Part shown: one piece after another, positions 51,157-60,899 of the stretch | Position numbering within the stretch: the stretch's first letter is position 1 | Layout: each line of letters opens with the position of its first letter | Origin: Humisphaera borealis | Lineage (GTDB): Bacteria; Planctomycetota; Phycisphaerae; Tepidisphaerales; Tepidisphaeraceae | Direction: 5' to 3' | Length of the DNA stretch: 64,000 nucleotides | Assembly (NCBI RefSeq): GCF_015169395.1 | Contig: NZ_CP063458.1 | Location: 5,146,001 to 5,210,000 of the forward strand | Notes under the pieces: generated by a model | Seen by the model: the letters and a program-made list of their open reading frames with translations, nothing else | Database searches by the model: none | What the model was told of the DNA's origin: nothing | Made by a program: the position numbers and the translations under genes

Positions 51157-51628
51157 CCCGCGACGCGGCACGGCCGAGATCGAACTCGTCCTGTCGGTCG
51201 TCGTGATGATTACCCTGCTGATGCTGACGCTCGGCGCGATGAAGATCGCAATCGCCCGGCTCGATACCGCCAACACCGCCGAGTTTGAAGCGTTTTACGA
51301 TGCCACCAGCGCGCAGGATCCGCAGTACACCGGCTATTCCGACCTCACCCCCATTGGCGGCGTCGGCAATGTTCGGCCGGGTCTTCCCGATCGCACCCAT
51401 GTCGCCAAGCCAACCGCCCGGGTGACGATATCGACGGGCAATCGCGAATCGTTGACCACCGAAACCGGTGGCAAGGCAGGGCTGATCAGCCCTGCTTGGA
51501 ACTACTCTGGCTATCCGGTGGGCAGTGCCGATCACGTCGTCACCGGCGGCTGGTTCGGCGATTACGCCAACGAGTCGCACGGCCAGCTGACCGACCCCCT
51601 CCGTCTGGCACCGGCCTGGACACCGTGA
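51104..51628 (+). CDS. TadE-like pseudopilin (second)
   Basis: The 174-residue product has a leader with RRGTAEIELVLSVVVMITLL: the cleavage-like site G|TAEIEL has Glu at +5, then a hydrophobic helix, then a ~120-residue external domain ending LRLAPAWTP. It overlaps the TadG-like gene by 53 bases in a different frame; AAAGGGGG at 51091-51098 is its ribosome binding site. It completes the pilin cluster, followed by a 202-base gap without recognised features. Confidence 0.78.
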   Translation: MRTATATAIRFRRLPLINPRRGTAEIELVLSVVVMITLLMLTLGAMKIAIARLDTANTAEFEAFYDATSAQDPQYTGYSDLTPIGGVGNVRPGLPDRTHVAKPTARVTISTGNRESLTTETGGKAGLISPAWNYSGYPVGSADHVVTGGWFGDYANESHGQLTDPLRLAPAWTP

Positions 51629-51830
51629 TGGTCGTACTTCCCCGTGAATCTGGGGGGTATGGACAGTGGTAGACGCACTCCAGGACCCGAGCAACTCTGT
51701 CCCGACGTGCCGCCGCGGTTCCCGCAAGGCAGGCGATTGCCAAACCACACACACAACAGAAGTCCGCGCCTGAAGTAACGATTGATCCGCGGATGTCAGT
51801 CACCGAAACCGAGAAACCCAAGGTCCCGTG

Positions 51831-54800
51831 ATGCCAATGATCAAGTCCATCGTCCTCGCTCTCCTGGTTCTCGCGACCAGCGCGAACGCCGCTCCGCTTG
51901 TCTTCGAAGGAACCGAAGGCCCCGGCAAGGGCAAGCACATCGTCTTTCTTGCCGGCGACCATGAGTACCGGTCGGAAGAATCGCTGCCGGCGATCGCCCG
52001 CCTGCTCGCCAAGCACCAGGGCTTCAAGTGCACCGTGCTGTTCAACATCGATCCGGCAACGGGCGATATCGTCGCGGGCAACTCGAACATGCCCGGGATG
52101 GAAGCCCTCGATACCGCCGACTTGGCTGTTGTGTTCCTGCGCTTCCAGGCCTTCCCCAAAGAGCAGATGAAGCACTTCGACGACTACCTCAACCGGGGTG
52201 GTCCAATCATCGGCCTTCGGACGGCGACGCACGGTTTCAAGACCGGCAAGGACGACCCCTTTGCCAAGTATTCGTACGACAGCAAAGTCGCCGGCTACGA
52301 GCTGGGTTTTGGCCATCAGGTGCTGGGGCAGACGTGGGTCGGCCACTACGGCAAGAACCACTCACAGAGCACGCGGATCACGATCGTCGAAGACAAGAAA
52401 TCGCATCCCATTCTTCGTGGCGTGAAGGACATCTGGGTTCAGGTGGGCGCGTATGTGGGCAAGCCGACTGACGGCGATATCCTGACCATGGCGCAGCCGC
52501 TGAACGGCATGACACCCGATTCGCCGCCGGATGCCACCAAGCCGCCGCAACCGTCGGAATGGACGCGGACGTACAAGTCGGCATCGGGCAAGGCCGGCCG
52601 GGTCTTCACGACGCTTTACGGCACCTCCGAGGACATCACCAATGAAGGCTACCGCCGAATGCTGGTCAACGCCTGCTTCTGGGCGATCGGCCTGGAAGAC
52701 GCGATCAAGCCCGACCTGACGATCGACTTTGTCGGACCGTTCAAGCCGAACACGTTCAACAACGCCGCCAATGCCAAGGGGGTCAAGCCGGAGATGTACG
52801 CGGGCTTTGAAAGCCAGATCCCGGCAAACAATGACATCAAGAAGCCGGAACCCAAGCCCGCGCCGGCCAAAGCCGCCCCGGCGAAGAACGCGCCGGCTGA
52901 AAAGAAGGAACCAAAGGCCCAGGCGAAGAAGGAACCGAAACCGGCCGATGCCAAGAAGCCAGCCCCGGCTTCGGGTGAGGTCCTTGTCGCGGTCCCGGCC
53001 GACTACCGCGATCCGACTCCCTTCGAGTTCAGCAAGGGCGACACGGTAGCGATTCTCGGTAACGGCCTCCCCGACCGCATGCAGCACGACGGCTGGATGG
53101 AAACGGTCCTTCAGGCGCAGATGCCCGAACTGCAGGTCCGCTTTCGCAACATGAGCGCCAGCGGCGACCGGCCGGACTCCTTTCCCCGCAGCAAGGGGCA
53201 GGCGTCGATGACCGAGTATCTGCAGCTGGTCAAGCCAGATGTCGTCTTTGCGTTCTTCGGCTACAACGAATCGTACGACGGCGTCGAGAAGGCCGATGCC
53301 TACCGCAAGAAACTCGTCGACTTCGTCCAGAAGACACGCGCGGCCAGGCCGAACGGCAAGAGCTTCCCGCGCATCGTCCTGTTCAGCCCGATCGCCCACG
53401 AAGACACCCGCAACCCCAATCTGCCCGACGGCAAAGCTCATAACGTACAGCTCGAAGCCTACACCAAGGCGACCGAAGCCGCGGCAAAGGAAGCGGGCGT
53501 CGCATACGTTGACCTGTTCCATCCGTCGATCGGATTGTTCAAGTCTGCCGCAAAGCCGTTGACGATCAACGGCGTACACCTGACGGCAGAAGGCAACCGC
53601 CGGCTTGCCGAAGTCATCGGTCATACGCTGCTCGCGAAGCATGTCAGCGCGTCGGAGTCGCTCGAGCCATTGCGGCAGGCAGTTCTAGATAAGGACAACC
53701 ACTGGAACAACCGCTATCGCGCCCGCGACGGAAACGACGTCTGGGGCGGTCGTTCCACGCTTGCGTTTGTCGACGGTCAGACCAACGCCGTCGTTCTTCA
53801 GCACGAACTGACGATGCTCGACGTCATGACGGCCAACCGCGACGAGCGCATCTGGGCCCGCGCGGCCGGCAAAGATAAGACGATCGACGACAGCAACGTG
53901 CCGGCACCGGTGCCGGTGGTCTCGAACGTCGGCGGCAAGAGCAAGAGCTCCAACGCGCAGAAGGAAGGTGTGCTTCGGTACGTCAGTGGCGAAGAGGGCA
54001 TCAAGCAGATGGCCGTCGCCAAAGGGTTCGAGGTGAGCCTGTTTGCCGATGAAGCCAGGTTCCCGCAGCTCATCAATCCCGTACAGCTGCAGGTCGACAC
54101 CAAAGGGCGTCTCTGGGCCGCCGTCTGGCCGACCTATCCCAAGTGGGAACCGCTCAAGGCGATGAACGATGCCATCCTCATCCTTCACGACGATAACAAC
54201 GACGGCAAGGCTGACCGCGTAACCGAGTTCGCCAAGGTCCACAACCCGCTCGGCTTCGAGTTCTGGAACGGCGGTGTCATCGTCACCTGTGCGCCTGAAA
54301 TCCTGTTCCTGAAAGACACCGACGGTGACGATGTCGCCGATGTGCGGGAGATCATCCTTCAGGGTGTCGACTCATCGGATACCCACCACAGCGCCAACAA
54401 CCTGATCTACGGTCCCGACGGCGCCATCTACTGGCAGAGCGGGGTGTTCATGCAGCACAACCACGAGCATCCGTGGGGACCGTCGCTGAACACCGGGGCG
54501 TCGGCGATGTACCGGTTCGACCCACGCCGTTTCGCCATCTCGATGCACGCGGCCAACTCGCCCAACCCGCACGGAACTTCGTTCGACTACTGGGGCTACC
54601 AGTACGCCACCGACGGCACCGGCGGCAGGGCGTTTCAGGTGCGCACGACCGACAAGGGGTTCAAAATGACCGAACTTCTGAAGAAGGAAGTTCGGCCGGT
54701 CACTGCGAGCGAAGTCGTCTCCAGCGCCAACTTCCCCGAATCCATGCAGGGGGACTTCCTGATCTGCAATGTGATCGGTTTCCTGGGCATCAAGCACTAC

Positions 54801-55865
54801 CACCTTGATCGTAACCCCACCACCGGTGCGGTCTGGGGCGAACCGGCCGGCGACGAACTGACTGCCACCGTGATCAATGCCGACGGCAGCAAGACTGAAG
54901 AAAAGTCGCGCGGCCTGATGATGAGCGGAGACAAGAACTTCCGTCCGTCCGATGCCATTTTCGGGGCCGACGGCGCGCTGTACATCGCCGACTGGCACAA
55001 CGTCATCATCGGTCATATGCAGCACAACGTGCGTGACCCCAACCGCGACCACAGCCACGGTCGCATCTATCGCATGACCGCCACCGGCCGGCCGCTTCAG
55101 AAGCCGGTCGCGATCGACGGCCAGCCGATCCCCGCGCTGCTCGAAAACCTCAAGCACCCGATCGACGGTGTTCGCCACCGGACCCGGGTCGAACTCAGCG
55201 AGCGCGACACCAAGGAAGTCCTCGCTGCAGCGAAGGAATGGATCAAGCAGTTCGATCCCAACAAGAAGGAAGACGCCCATCACCTGCTCGAAGCGCTCTG
55301 GCTACACCAGCAGCACAACGTGCGCAACCCCGAACTGCTGGCCACGCTGCTCAAGAGCCCTGAGCCGCACGCCCGCAATGCGGCCGCGACCGTGCAGTAC
55401 CTCTGGAGCAATGTCGAGGCCGGCCAGCACGGCGGCGTCATCGCCGGTGCGGTTTTCGAAGAGGCCAAGCCCTCGGGTATCCTCTCCGACACGCCCGAAC
55501 TGACCACCATCCGGATCGCGACCATCCCCGAGAAGATGCTGTACGACGTCAAGGAAGTGAAGGTGAAGGCCGGCAAGAAGATCAAGCTGACCTTCGCCAA
55601 CCCCGACTTCATGCCGCACAACATTCTACTGGTCAATCCCGGCAAGGCCGAGGATGTTGCCTTCCGCGCGATGGCGTTGGGCGCCAAGGGCTTTGACGTT
55701 CATTTCGTCCCCAAGAGCCCTGACATCATCTGGGCCGGCAAGATGATCGATCATGGCAAGGAAGAGGTCATCGAGTTCAACGCGCCGACCAAGCCCGGCG
55801 TCTACCCGTTCCTGTGCACCTTCCCCGGGCACCAGAACATGCGTGGGAAGATGATCGTGGAATAG
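51831..55865 (+). CDS. ThuA - SGNH hydrolase - PVC-type dehydrogenase - cupredoxin fusion protein
   Basis: This 1344-residue secreted protein has a signal peptide (~4-22: [17 protein letters not shown]) and four modules. (1) ThuA-like domain, ~30-300 ([33 protein letters not shown]). (2) After a Lys/Ala/Pro linker (~335-380), an SGNH/GDSL-like hydrolase, ~385-603 ([53 protein letters not shown]). (3) PVC-type membrane-bound dehydrogenase beta-propeller, ~713-1085, then a helical region. (4) C-terminal type 1 copper domain, ~1224-1344, with ligands His1263, Cys1329, His1334 and Met1337 ([14 protein letters not shown]). The c-type haem often found between the last two modules in relatives is absent. 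A carbohydrate-oxidising, copper-wired enzyme is plausible; the reaction is unknown. Confidence 0.93.
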   Translation: MPMIKSIVLALLVLATSANAAPLVFEGTEGPGKGKHIVFLAGDHEYRSEESLPAIARLLAKHQGFKCTVLFNIDPATGDIVAGNSNMPGMEALDTADLAVVFLRFQAFPKEQMKHFDDYLNRGGPIIGLRTATHGFKTGKDDPFAKYSYDSKVAGYELGFGHQVLGQTWVGHYGKNHSQSTRITIVEDKKSHPILRGVKDIWVQVGAYVGKPTDGDILTMAQPLNGMTPDSPPDATKPPQPSEWTRTYKSASGKAGRVFTTLYGTSEDITNEGYRRMLVNACFWAIGLEDAIKPDLTIDFVGPFKPNTFNNAANAKGVKPEMYAGFESQIPANNDIKKPEPKPAPAKAAPAKNAPAEKKEPKAQAKKEPKPADAKKPAPASGEVLVAVPADYRDPTPFEFSKGDTVAILGNGLPDRMQHDGWMETVLQAQMPELQVRFRNMSASGDRPDSFPRSKGQASMTEYLQLVKPDVVFAFFGYNESYDGVEKADAYRKKLVDFVQKTRAARPNGKSFPRIVLFSPIAHEDTRNPNLPDGKAHNVQLEAYTKATEAAAKEAGVAYVDLFHPSIGLFKSAAKPLTINGVHLTAEGNRRLAEVIGHTLLAKHVSASESLEPLRQAVLDKDNHWNNRYRARDGNDVWGGRSTLAFVDGQTNAVVLQHELTMLDVMTANRDERIWARAAGKDKTIDDSNVPAPVPVVSNVGGKSKSSNAQKEGVLRYVSGEEGIKQMAVAKGFEVSLFADEARFPQLINPVQLQVDTKGRLWAAVWPTYPKWEPLKAMNDAILILHDDNNDGKADRVTEFAKVHNPLGFEFWNGGVIVTCAPEILFLKDTDGDDVADVREIILQGVDSSDTHHSANNLIYGPDGAIYWQSGVFMQHNHEHPWGPSLNTGASAMYRFDPRRFAISMHAANSPNPHGTSFDYWGYQYATDGTGGRAFQVRTTDKGFKMTELLKKEVRPVTASEVVSSANFPESMQGDFLICNVIGFLGIKHYHLDRNPTTGAVWGEPAGDELTATVINADGSKTEEKSRGLMMSGDKNFRPSDAIFGADGALYIADWHNVIIGHMQHNVRDPNRDHSHGRIYRMTATGRPLQKPVAIDGQPIPALLENLKHPIDGVRHRTRVELSERDTKEVLAAAKEWIKQFDPNKKEDAHHLLEALWLHQQHNVRNPELLATLLKSPEPHARNAAATVQYLWSNVEAGQHGGVIAGAVFEEAKPSGILSDTPELTTIRIATIPEKMLYDVKEVKVKAGKKIKLTFANPDFMPHNILLVNPGKAEDVAFRAMALGAKGFDVHFVPKSPDIIWAGKMIDHGKEEVIEFNAPTKPGVYPFLCTFPGHQNMRGKMIVE

Positions 55866-55901
55866 AAGCACTCGACGCGTCGTCCGAACAGGTGCGTAAG
55901 C

Positions 55902-57230
55902 ATGTCCCGGATCACCTTACTCATCATCGCCGCGCTGGCCCTGAACCCTGTTTCAGGACTGCAGGGTGCCGACAAGCCTGTCGTGGAGTCGGCCGGGATT
56001 GTCGGCCCCTGGAATCTCAACGATCTGAAGCAGCCTCCGAAGATGCGTTGGCTCAAGCAGGGTGGCCCCGTGCATTCGCTGCTGTACGCTGGCGAAAAGT
56101 ACCAGGGCAAGGACACTGAGGTCTTCGCGTTTTATGCCTCACCTGCGACGCTCGGTGTTGCCAAGGCGGGGGAGAAGTTCCCCGGCGTGGTCCTGATCCA
56201 CGGCGGCGGGGGGACGGCGTTCGCCGAATGGGCCTGGCTCTGGGCCAGACGCGGATATGCGGCGATCGCGATGGACCTCGGCGGCTGCAAGCCGATCGAT
56301 CCGGTTTACGATGCCAACGGCGTCCCCGTTCTGAACCAGACCGCAAAAGCCGATACCCGAACCCGCCTGCCCAACGGCGGTCCGAATCAGGGGCATCCCG
56401 AGAAGTTCGACAGCATCGGCGGCGACATCTCCGACGACTGGCCTTATCACGCCGCCGCCAGTGTCATCCGGGCTCACTCGCTTCTCCGCTCCTTCCCCGA
56501 AGTGATCGCCGACCGGACCGCGGTCACCGGCATCAGCTGGGGCGGGTACACCACCTGCCTCGTCGCCTCGCTCGACGACCGATTCAAGGCCGCGGTACCG
56601 GTCTACGGGTGCGGCTTTCTCCACGAAGGCGAATCCGTCCAGAAGCCGTCAATCGACAAGCTCGGCGACCGCCGGGACCAATGGGTCAGGGAATATGACC
56701 CGTCAAGCCTGTTGCCGCGATGCCGGGTGCCGATCCTGTTCGTCAACGGCACGAACGATGTGCATTACCCCCTCGACAGCTACCAGAAGAGCTTTCAGGC
56801 GGTTCCCGGCCCGAAGCAGATGCGCATTGAAGTCAACATGAAGCACGGCCACCCGCCGGGTTGGGCACCGCAGGAAATCGGCCTGTTCATCGATTCGTTC
56901 TGCCGCGACGGCAAGCCACTGGCAGTCCCCGGCCCGCTCACGATCGACGGCGGAAAGGTTCGGCTGGCGTACACCAGCGCGGTTCCTCTGAAGTCGGCCG
57001 TCCTCCATTACACGACGGGCAATGAGATTCGTTCCAAGCGGCTCTGGAACAGTATTCCGTCGGATATCGCACCCGGCGTGGTGACGGTAGCCATACCACC
57101 GGCCGATGCGAACACCTGGTTCATTGCGCTGACCGACGAGCGCGGTGCGATGGTGACGAGCCCCGTGCAGATTGTCGCACCTCTGCCGGGCAAAGCTTCG
57201 AGTCTGAAGACGGGGAGCCAGCCGCAGTAG
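55902..57230 (+). CDS. Secreted alpha/beta hydrolase (acetyl-xylan-esterase-like)
   Basis: The 442-residue product has a signal peptide (1-23) and an alpha/beta-hydrolase core: oxyanion region VVLIHGGGGTAFAEWAWLWA, nucleophile Ser212 in VTGISWGGYTTCL, Asp in NGTNDVHYPLDSY, His in MKHGHPPGWAP. A ~100-residue beta-rich C-terminal domain follows (~330-442). It starts 36 bases after the giant fusion gene on the same strand, so the two are likely co-expressed in saccharide breakdown. Closest family features are those of planctomycete secreted hydrolases related to acetyl xylan esterases/dipeptidyl peptidases; the substrate is unproven. Confidence 0.88.
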   Translation: MSRITLLIIAALALNPVSGLQGADKPVVESAGIVGPWNLNDLKQPPKMRWLKQGGPVHSLLYAGEKYQGKDTEVFAFYASPATLGVAKAGEKFPGVVLIHGGGGTAFAEWAWLWARRGYAAIAMDLGGCKPIDPVYDANGVPVLNQTAKADTRTRLPNGGPNQGHPEKFDSIGGDISDDWPYHAAASVIRAHSLLRSFPEVIADRTAVTGISWGGYTTCLVASLDDRFKAAVPVYGCGFLHEGESVQKPSIDKLGDRRDQWVREYDPSSLLPRCRVPILFVNGTNDVHYPLDSYQKSFQAVPGPKQMRIEVNMKHGHPPGWAPQEIGLFIDSFCRDGKPLAVPGPLTIDGGKVRLAYTSAVPLKSAVLHYTTGNEIRSKRLWNSIPSDIAPGVVTVAIPPADANTWFIALTDERGAMVTSPVQIVAPLPGKASSLKTGSQPQ

Positions 57231-57388
57231 CGGCTACCGCTGGACTGGGCGGCTGAGCTGGGCCACATTCACGGGGCGCGGAAACGACGGCTCGAACCGC
57301 CGATTGAACTTTTAACCTGTGCTTCTCGTCCGGGACCTGTGTGCAGTGCGCATGTGGCGGCACTTACCTCGTCACCGGATCCTGAAGC

Positions 57389-59827
57389 ATGACCGAAGTA
57401 CTGGACTCTTCCGCGGCTTTCCCTGCCGAGCATCAACCAGAGGACGCTCACCGGCTTGCCGGTGCGTTGCAAACCTATCGGTACGACGACAAGACCGTAC
57501 GCGCTTTTCTCGTTGCGACCTACGTCTGGGGCATCGTTGCGTTCCTTGTCGGGCTTTACGTTGCGGTGCAACTGGTGTGGCCGCAGACATCGTTCGGCCT
57601 CGAGTTTCTGTCGTTCGGCAGGCTGCGACCGCTCCACACCAATGCCGCGATCTTTGCGTTCGCCGGAAACGCCCTTTTTGCCGCCATCTACTACTCGACG
57701 CAGCGGCTCTGCAAGGCCCGGATGTGGAGCGACAAGCTTTCGCGGGCGCATTTCTGGGGATGGCAGCTGATTATCGTTTCGGCAGCACTCACGCTGCCCC
57801 TGGGCGTCACGCAGGGCAAGGAGTACGCCGAGCTCGAATGGCCGATTGACCTGATGATCGCCGTGGTCTGGCTCGGCTTCTTCGGCGTCAATTTCTTCAT
57901 GACGCTCAAAAACCGCCGCGAGCGGCACCTGTACGTCGCGCTCTGGTTCTACATCGCGACGATCGTCACCGTCACGGTACTGCACGTTTTCAACAACCTT
58001 GTCGTCCCCGCCGGCTTGTTCAAGAGCTACTCCATCTATGCCGGCGTGCAGGACGCGTTCATGCAGTGGTGGTACGGCCATAACGCCGTCGCGTTCTTCC
58101 TGACGACGCCTTTCCTCGGCCTTATGTACTACTTCCTGCCCAAGGCGGCGGAACGGCCGGTGTTCAGCTACCGGCTGTCGATCGTCCACTTCTGGTCGCT
58201 GGTGTTCCTCTACATCTGGGCGGGTCCGCATCACCTTCACTACACGGCGACGCCGGACTGGGCTTCAACCCTTGGCATGCTGTTCTCGCTCATGCTCTGG
58301 ATGCCCAGCTGGGGCGGCATGATCAACGGCCTGCTGACGCTCCGCGGTGCCTGGAACAAGGTGACCACCGATCCCGTGCTCAAGTTCTTCGTCGTCGGTA
58401 TCACGTTCTACGGCATGTCGACTTTCGAAGGCCCGCTGCTGAGCATCAAGAGCGTCAACGCCCTGAGCCACTACACCGACTGGACGATCGCCCACGTCCA
58501 TGCCGGCGCATTGGGTTGGAACGGCTTCATGACCTTCGGGATGATTTACTGGATGCTGCCCCGGCTGTTCCAGACCAAGATCTGGAGCCCCAAGCTCGTC
58601 AATGCCCATGTCTGGCTCGGGACCATCGGCATTCTGCTCTACGTCATCCCGATTTACGTCGCCGGTATCACGCAGGGCCTGATGTTCCGGGCGATTACCG
58701 AGGCCGGACAGCTTCAGTATCCCGACTTCGTCGAGACCGTGCAGGCGATCCGGCCGATGTACATGCTGCGCATCCTCGGCGGAACGACGTTCCTGGCCGG
58801 TGCGCTGATCGGCGGCCTCAACTTCTTCATGACCTGGCGGTCGCGGCCACGGGTTTACGAAGAACCCACCCATTCGGCACCCGCGCTCGCGAAACATGTA
58901 GCGATCGTCGACGCCCGGCCGGAAGTGCTGGGAACCGGTATCGTCGCTGCCGCCAGCCGCCTGGCCAACTGGACCACGCTTTGGTGGCACCGAGGCTGGG
59001 AGCGACTCCCGCTGAAGTTCACCGTGCTGGTGATTGTCGCGGTGGCGGTCGCATCTCTGTTCGAGATCATTCCGACGTTCCTCGTCCGCTCGAACGTACC
59101 CACGATCGCATCGGTCAAGCCTTACACGCCCCTGGAACTGGCCGGCCGGGACATCTATCTCGCCGAAGGCTGCTACAACTGCCACAGCCAGATGATTCGC
59201 CCGATGCTGGCCGAGACCAAGCGGTATGGCGAGTACTCCAAGCCCGGCGAGTTCGTGTACGACCACCCGTTCCAGTGGGGCAGCCGGCGCATCGGGCCTG
59301 ACCTGGCGCGGGAAGGCGGCCGAAAGTCGGACCTTTGGCATTACCAGCACTTCCTTGCTCCGGGCGAAGTGACGCAGGGTTCGATCATGCCGCCGTATGC
59401 ATGGCTCAGCGATCAGGACACCGATTTCGGGTCGATCGCCCTGCGCGTCCGAGCGATGCAGGCCTTGGGTGTGCCCTATACCGATGCTGATCGGGCAGGG
59501 GCGTCGGAATCGGCAAAGGTGCAGGCAGGCCGAATCGCCGCGAACATCGCACAGCAGGGCGGCCCTCCGGGACTTGAGCAGAAGAAGGTCGTCGCGCTGA
59601 TCGCTTATGTGCAACGGCTGGGCAAGGATCTGTTCGAGCCGCCGCCGCCGGGGCCGGCCGTTCCCCCGCCTCCTCCTGCGGCGAAGGTGCCGCCCGTCGC
59701 TGACCCCGCGACAATGCCGGCGACGCAGCCCGCCGCCACACTACCGGCGACCGCGCCGGTCGCTCCACCCACCACGACGGTGACCAGTACAACCAAGCCA
59801 GCCAACGCCGAGGGAGGCAACCGATGA
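57389..59827 (+). CDS. ccoNO: cbb3-type cytochrome c oxidase, fused subunits I and II
   Basis: This 812-residue fusion of CcoN (~1-525) and CcoO (~540-812) reduces O2 to water with high affinity. CcoN ligands are all present: RPLHTNAAIFAF, WWYGHNAVAFF, AGPHHLHYTA and HYTDWTIAHVHAGALGWNG, with Tyr in FLYIWAGPHH as the likely cross-linked residue. CcoO has one membrane helix (~548-568) and a single haem c site with Cys595 (EGCYNCHSQMIRPM). A Pro/Thr/Ala-rich tail ends the protein. Fused ccoNO genes occur in Bacteroidota and other phyla. The stop overlaps ccoQ by 4 bases. Confidence 0.96.
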   Translation: MTEVLDSSAAFPAEHQPEDAHRLAGALQTYRYDDKTVRAFLVATYVWGIVAFLVGLYVAVQLVWPQTSFGLEFLSFGRLRPLHTNAAIFAFAGNALFAAIYYSTQRLCKARMWSDKLSRAHFWGWQLIIVSAALTLPLGVTQGKEYAELEWPIDLMIAVVWLGFFGVNFFMTLKNRRERHLYVALWFYIATIVTVTVLHVFNNLVVPAGLFKSYSIYAGVQDAFMQWWYGHNAVAFFLTTPFLGLMYYFLPKAAERPVFSYRLSIVHFWSLVFLYIWAGPHHLHYTATPDWASTLGMLFSLMLWMPSWGGMINGLLTLRGAWNKVTTDPVLKFFVVGITFYGMSTFEGPLLSIKSVNALSHYTDWTIAHVHAGALGWNGFMTFGMIYWMLPRLFQTKIWSPKLVNAHVWLGTIGILLYVIPIYVAGITQGLMFRAITEAGQLQYPDFVETVQAIRPMYMLRILGGTTFLAGALIGGLNFFMTWRSRPRVYEEPTHSAPALAKHVAIVDARPEVLGTGIVAAASRLANWTTLWWHRGWERLPLKFTVLVIVAVAVASLFEIIPTFLVRSNVPTIASVKPYTPLELAGRDIYLAEGCYNCHSQMIRPMLAETKRYGEYSKPGEFVYDHPFQWGSRRIGPDLAREGGRKSDLWHYQHFLAPGEVTQGSIMPPYAWLSDQDTDFGSIALRVRAMQALGVPYTDADRAGASESAKVQAGRIAANIAQQGGPPGLEQKKVVALIAYVQRLGKDLFEPPPPGPAVPPPPPAAKVPPVADPATMPATQPAATLPATAPVAPPTTTVTSTTKPANAEGGNR

Positions 59828-60045
59828 CGCTCGCGATCATGTACAAAGAATCGTTTCAGGCGCTGGATCTGACGTCCCTCGGCGTCACCGCCTTGGTGAT
59901 CTTCTTCGTCACGTTCATCTCGATGGCAATCTGGGCGGCCGCCCAGCAGCGCGAAGATATCCGTCGCTGGTCGGCACTTCCGCTGGCTGAAGACGGCGTG
60001 GCATCCAAGCAAGTGCAGGGGCAGGCGAAGGAGGAACGGCGATGA
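59824..60045 (+). CDS. ccoQ: CcoQ-like small subunit
   Basis: This 73-residue protein has one hydrophobic helix (VTALVIFFVTFISMAIWAA), then a charged tail, as in CcoQ, which stabilises the cbb3 complex. It overlaps ccoNO and ccoP by 4 bases each, so the three are translationally coupled. Assignment rests on size, topology and position. Confidence 0.85.
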   Translation: MTLAIMYKESFQALDLTSLGVTALVIFFVTFISMAIWAAAQQREDIRRWSALPLAEDGVASKQVQGQAKEERR

Positions 60046-60758
60046 GTGACACGCAGCCCCCCAAGCCAGACTCGAGTGCGCCTCCAGCGGGTGCTCCGTT
60101 CGTCGGTCCGGGTCCCGACCTCCTGACCGATCATGCCTACGACGGCATTCAGGAGTACGACAACCCCATGCCGGGATGGTGGAAGTGGCTGTTCGTCGCC
60201 ACCATCGCGTTCTCGCTGGTCTACGTCACGGTCGATGTTGTCAGCGGCGGTCGGCACGCGCCGGTTGTCGCTTACGAGCAGGCCCGCGAACTGGAACTTC
60301 GCCTGCAGAACGCCAAGCCGCTGCGGGACGACGTGAACTCCCTGCTGGGCTACATCCACGATGACAAGGTTCGATCGGCCGGGGCGGCGATCTTTGCGGC
60401 CAACTGTGCGCTGTGTCATAAGCCCAACGGCTCGGGCCAGGTCGGGCCGAACATGACCGACGATGTTTACATCAACATCCGGACAATTGACGACATTCCG
60501 CGTTTGATTCGCAGCGGAGCGAAGAACGGTGCGATGCCTTCCTTCGCCCGCATGCCGCCGAATGACATTATCCGGGTGGCGGCGTTTGTTGCGTCTCTGC
60601 GAGGCACCAACGTTCCGGGTGGCAAGCCGATGGAAGGCGTTGCAATCCCTCCTTGGGGATCGACCGCGCCCATGACGATGCCATCAACGACTCGTCCGGC
60701 CACGACCCGCCCGGCAACCCTTGCCGCGACACTCCCGACAACGGTTCCGGCAAAGTAG
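60042..60758 (+). CDS. ccoP: cbb3 oxidase subunit III, single-haem
   Basis: The 238-residue CcoP has the typical N-terminus (YDGIQEYDNPMPGWWKWLFV) leading into one membrane helix, then a cytochrome c domain with Cys122 (NCALCHKPNGSGQVGPNMTD) and axial Met probably in AMPSFARMPP. Canonical CcoP has two CxxCH sites; only one is present, and the protein is ~60 residues shorter than usual. The C-terminus is a low-complexity Thr/Pro/Ala tail (STTRPATTRPATLAATLPTT). It follows ccoQ with a 4-base overlap and precedes a hairpin. Confidence 0.95.
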   Translation: MSDTQPPKPDSSAPPAGAPFVGPGPDLLTDHAYDGIQEYDNPMPGWWKWLFVATIAFSLVYVTVDVVSGGRHAPVVAYEQARELELRLQNAKPLRDDVNSLLGYIHDDKVRSAGAAIFAANCALCHKPNGSGQVGPNMTDDVYINIRTIDDIPRLIRSGAKNGAMPSFARMPPNDIIRVAAFVASLRGTNVPGGKPMEGVAIPPWGSTAPMTMPSTTRPATTRPATLAATLPTTVPAK

Positions 60759-60796
60759 CGATCAGAGGCTGCGATCAAGGTCAGAATCATGCAGCA

Positions 60797-60837
60797 GCCG
60801 TCGGAGACGGGCGTCACAGGCGCTCGCCTCCGACGGC
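60797..60837 (+). terminator. Hairpin between ccoP and ccoG (candidate terminator or attenuator)
   Basis: GCCGTCGGAG (60797-60806) pairs perfectly with CTCCGACGGC (60828-60837), with more inner pairs (CGGGCG/CGCTCG), followed by CTTT. It lies in the 141-base gap and may separate ccoNOQP from the assembly genes ccoGHI. Confidence 0.6.
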
Positions 60838-60899
60838 CTTTGTCGAATGGGTTTTAAGGGAACCTCCCACGTCCCGCGCCACGTCTGGCACTACGTCGT

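Noticed and set aside
57231-57388. FNR/Anr box before ccoNO
   Set aside because: No TTGAT-N4-ATCAA palindrome is present; only a lone TTGA.
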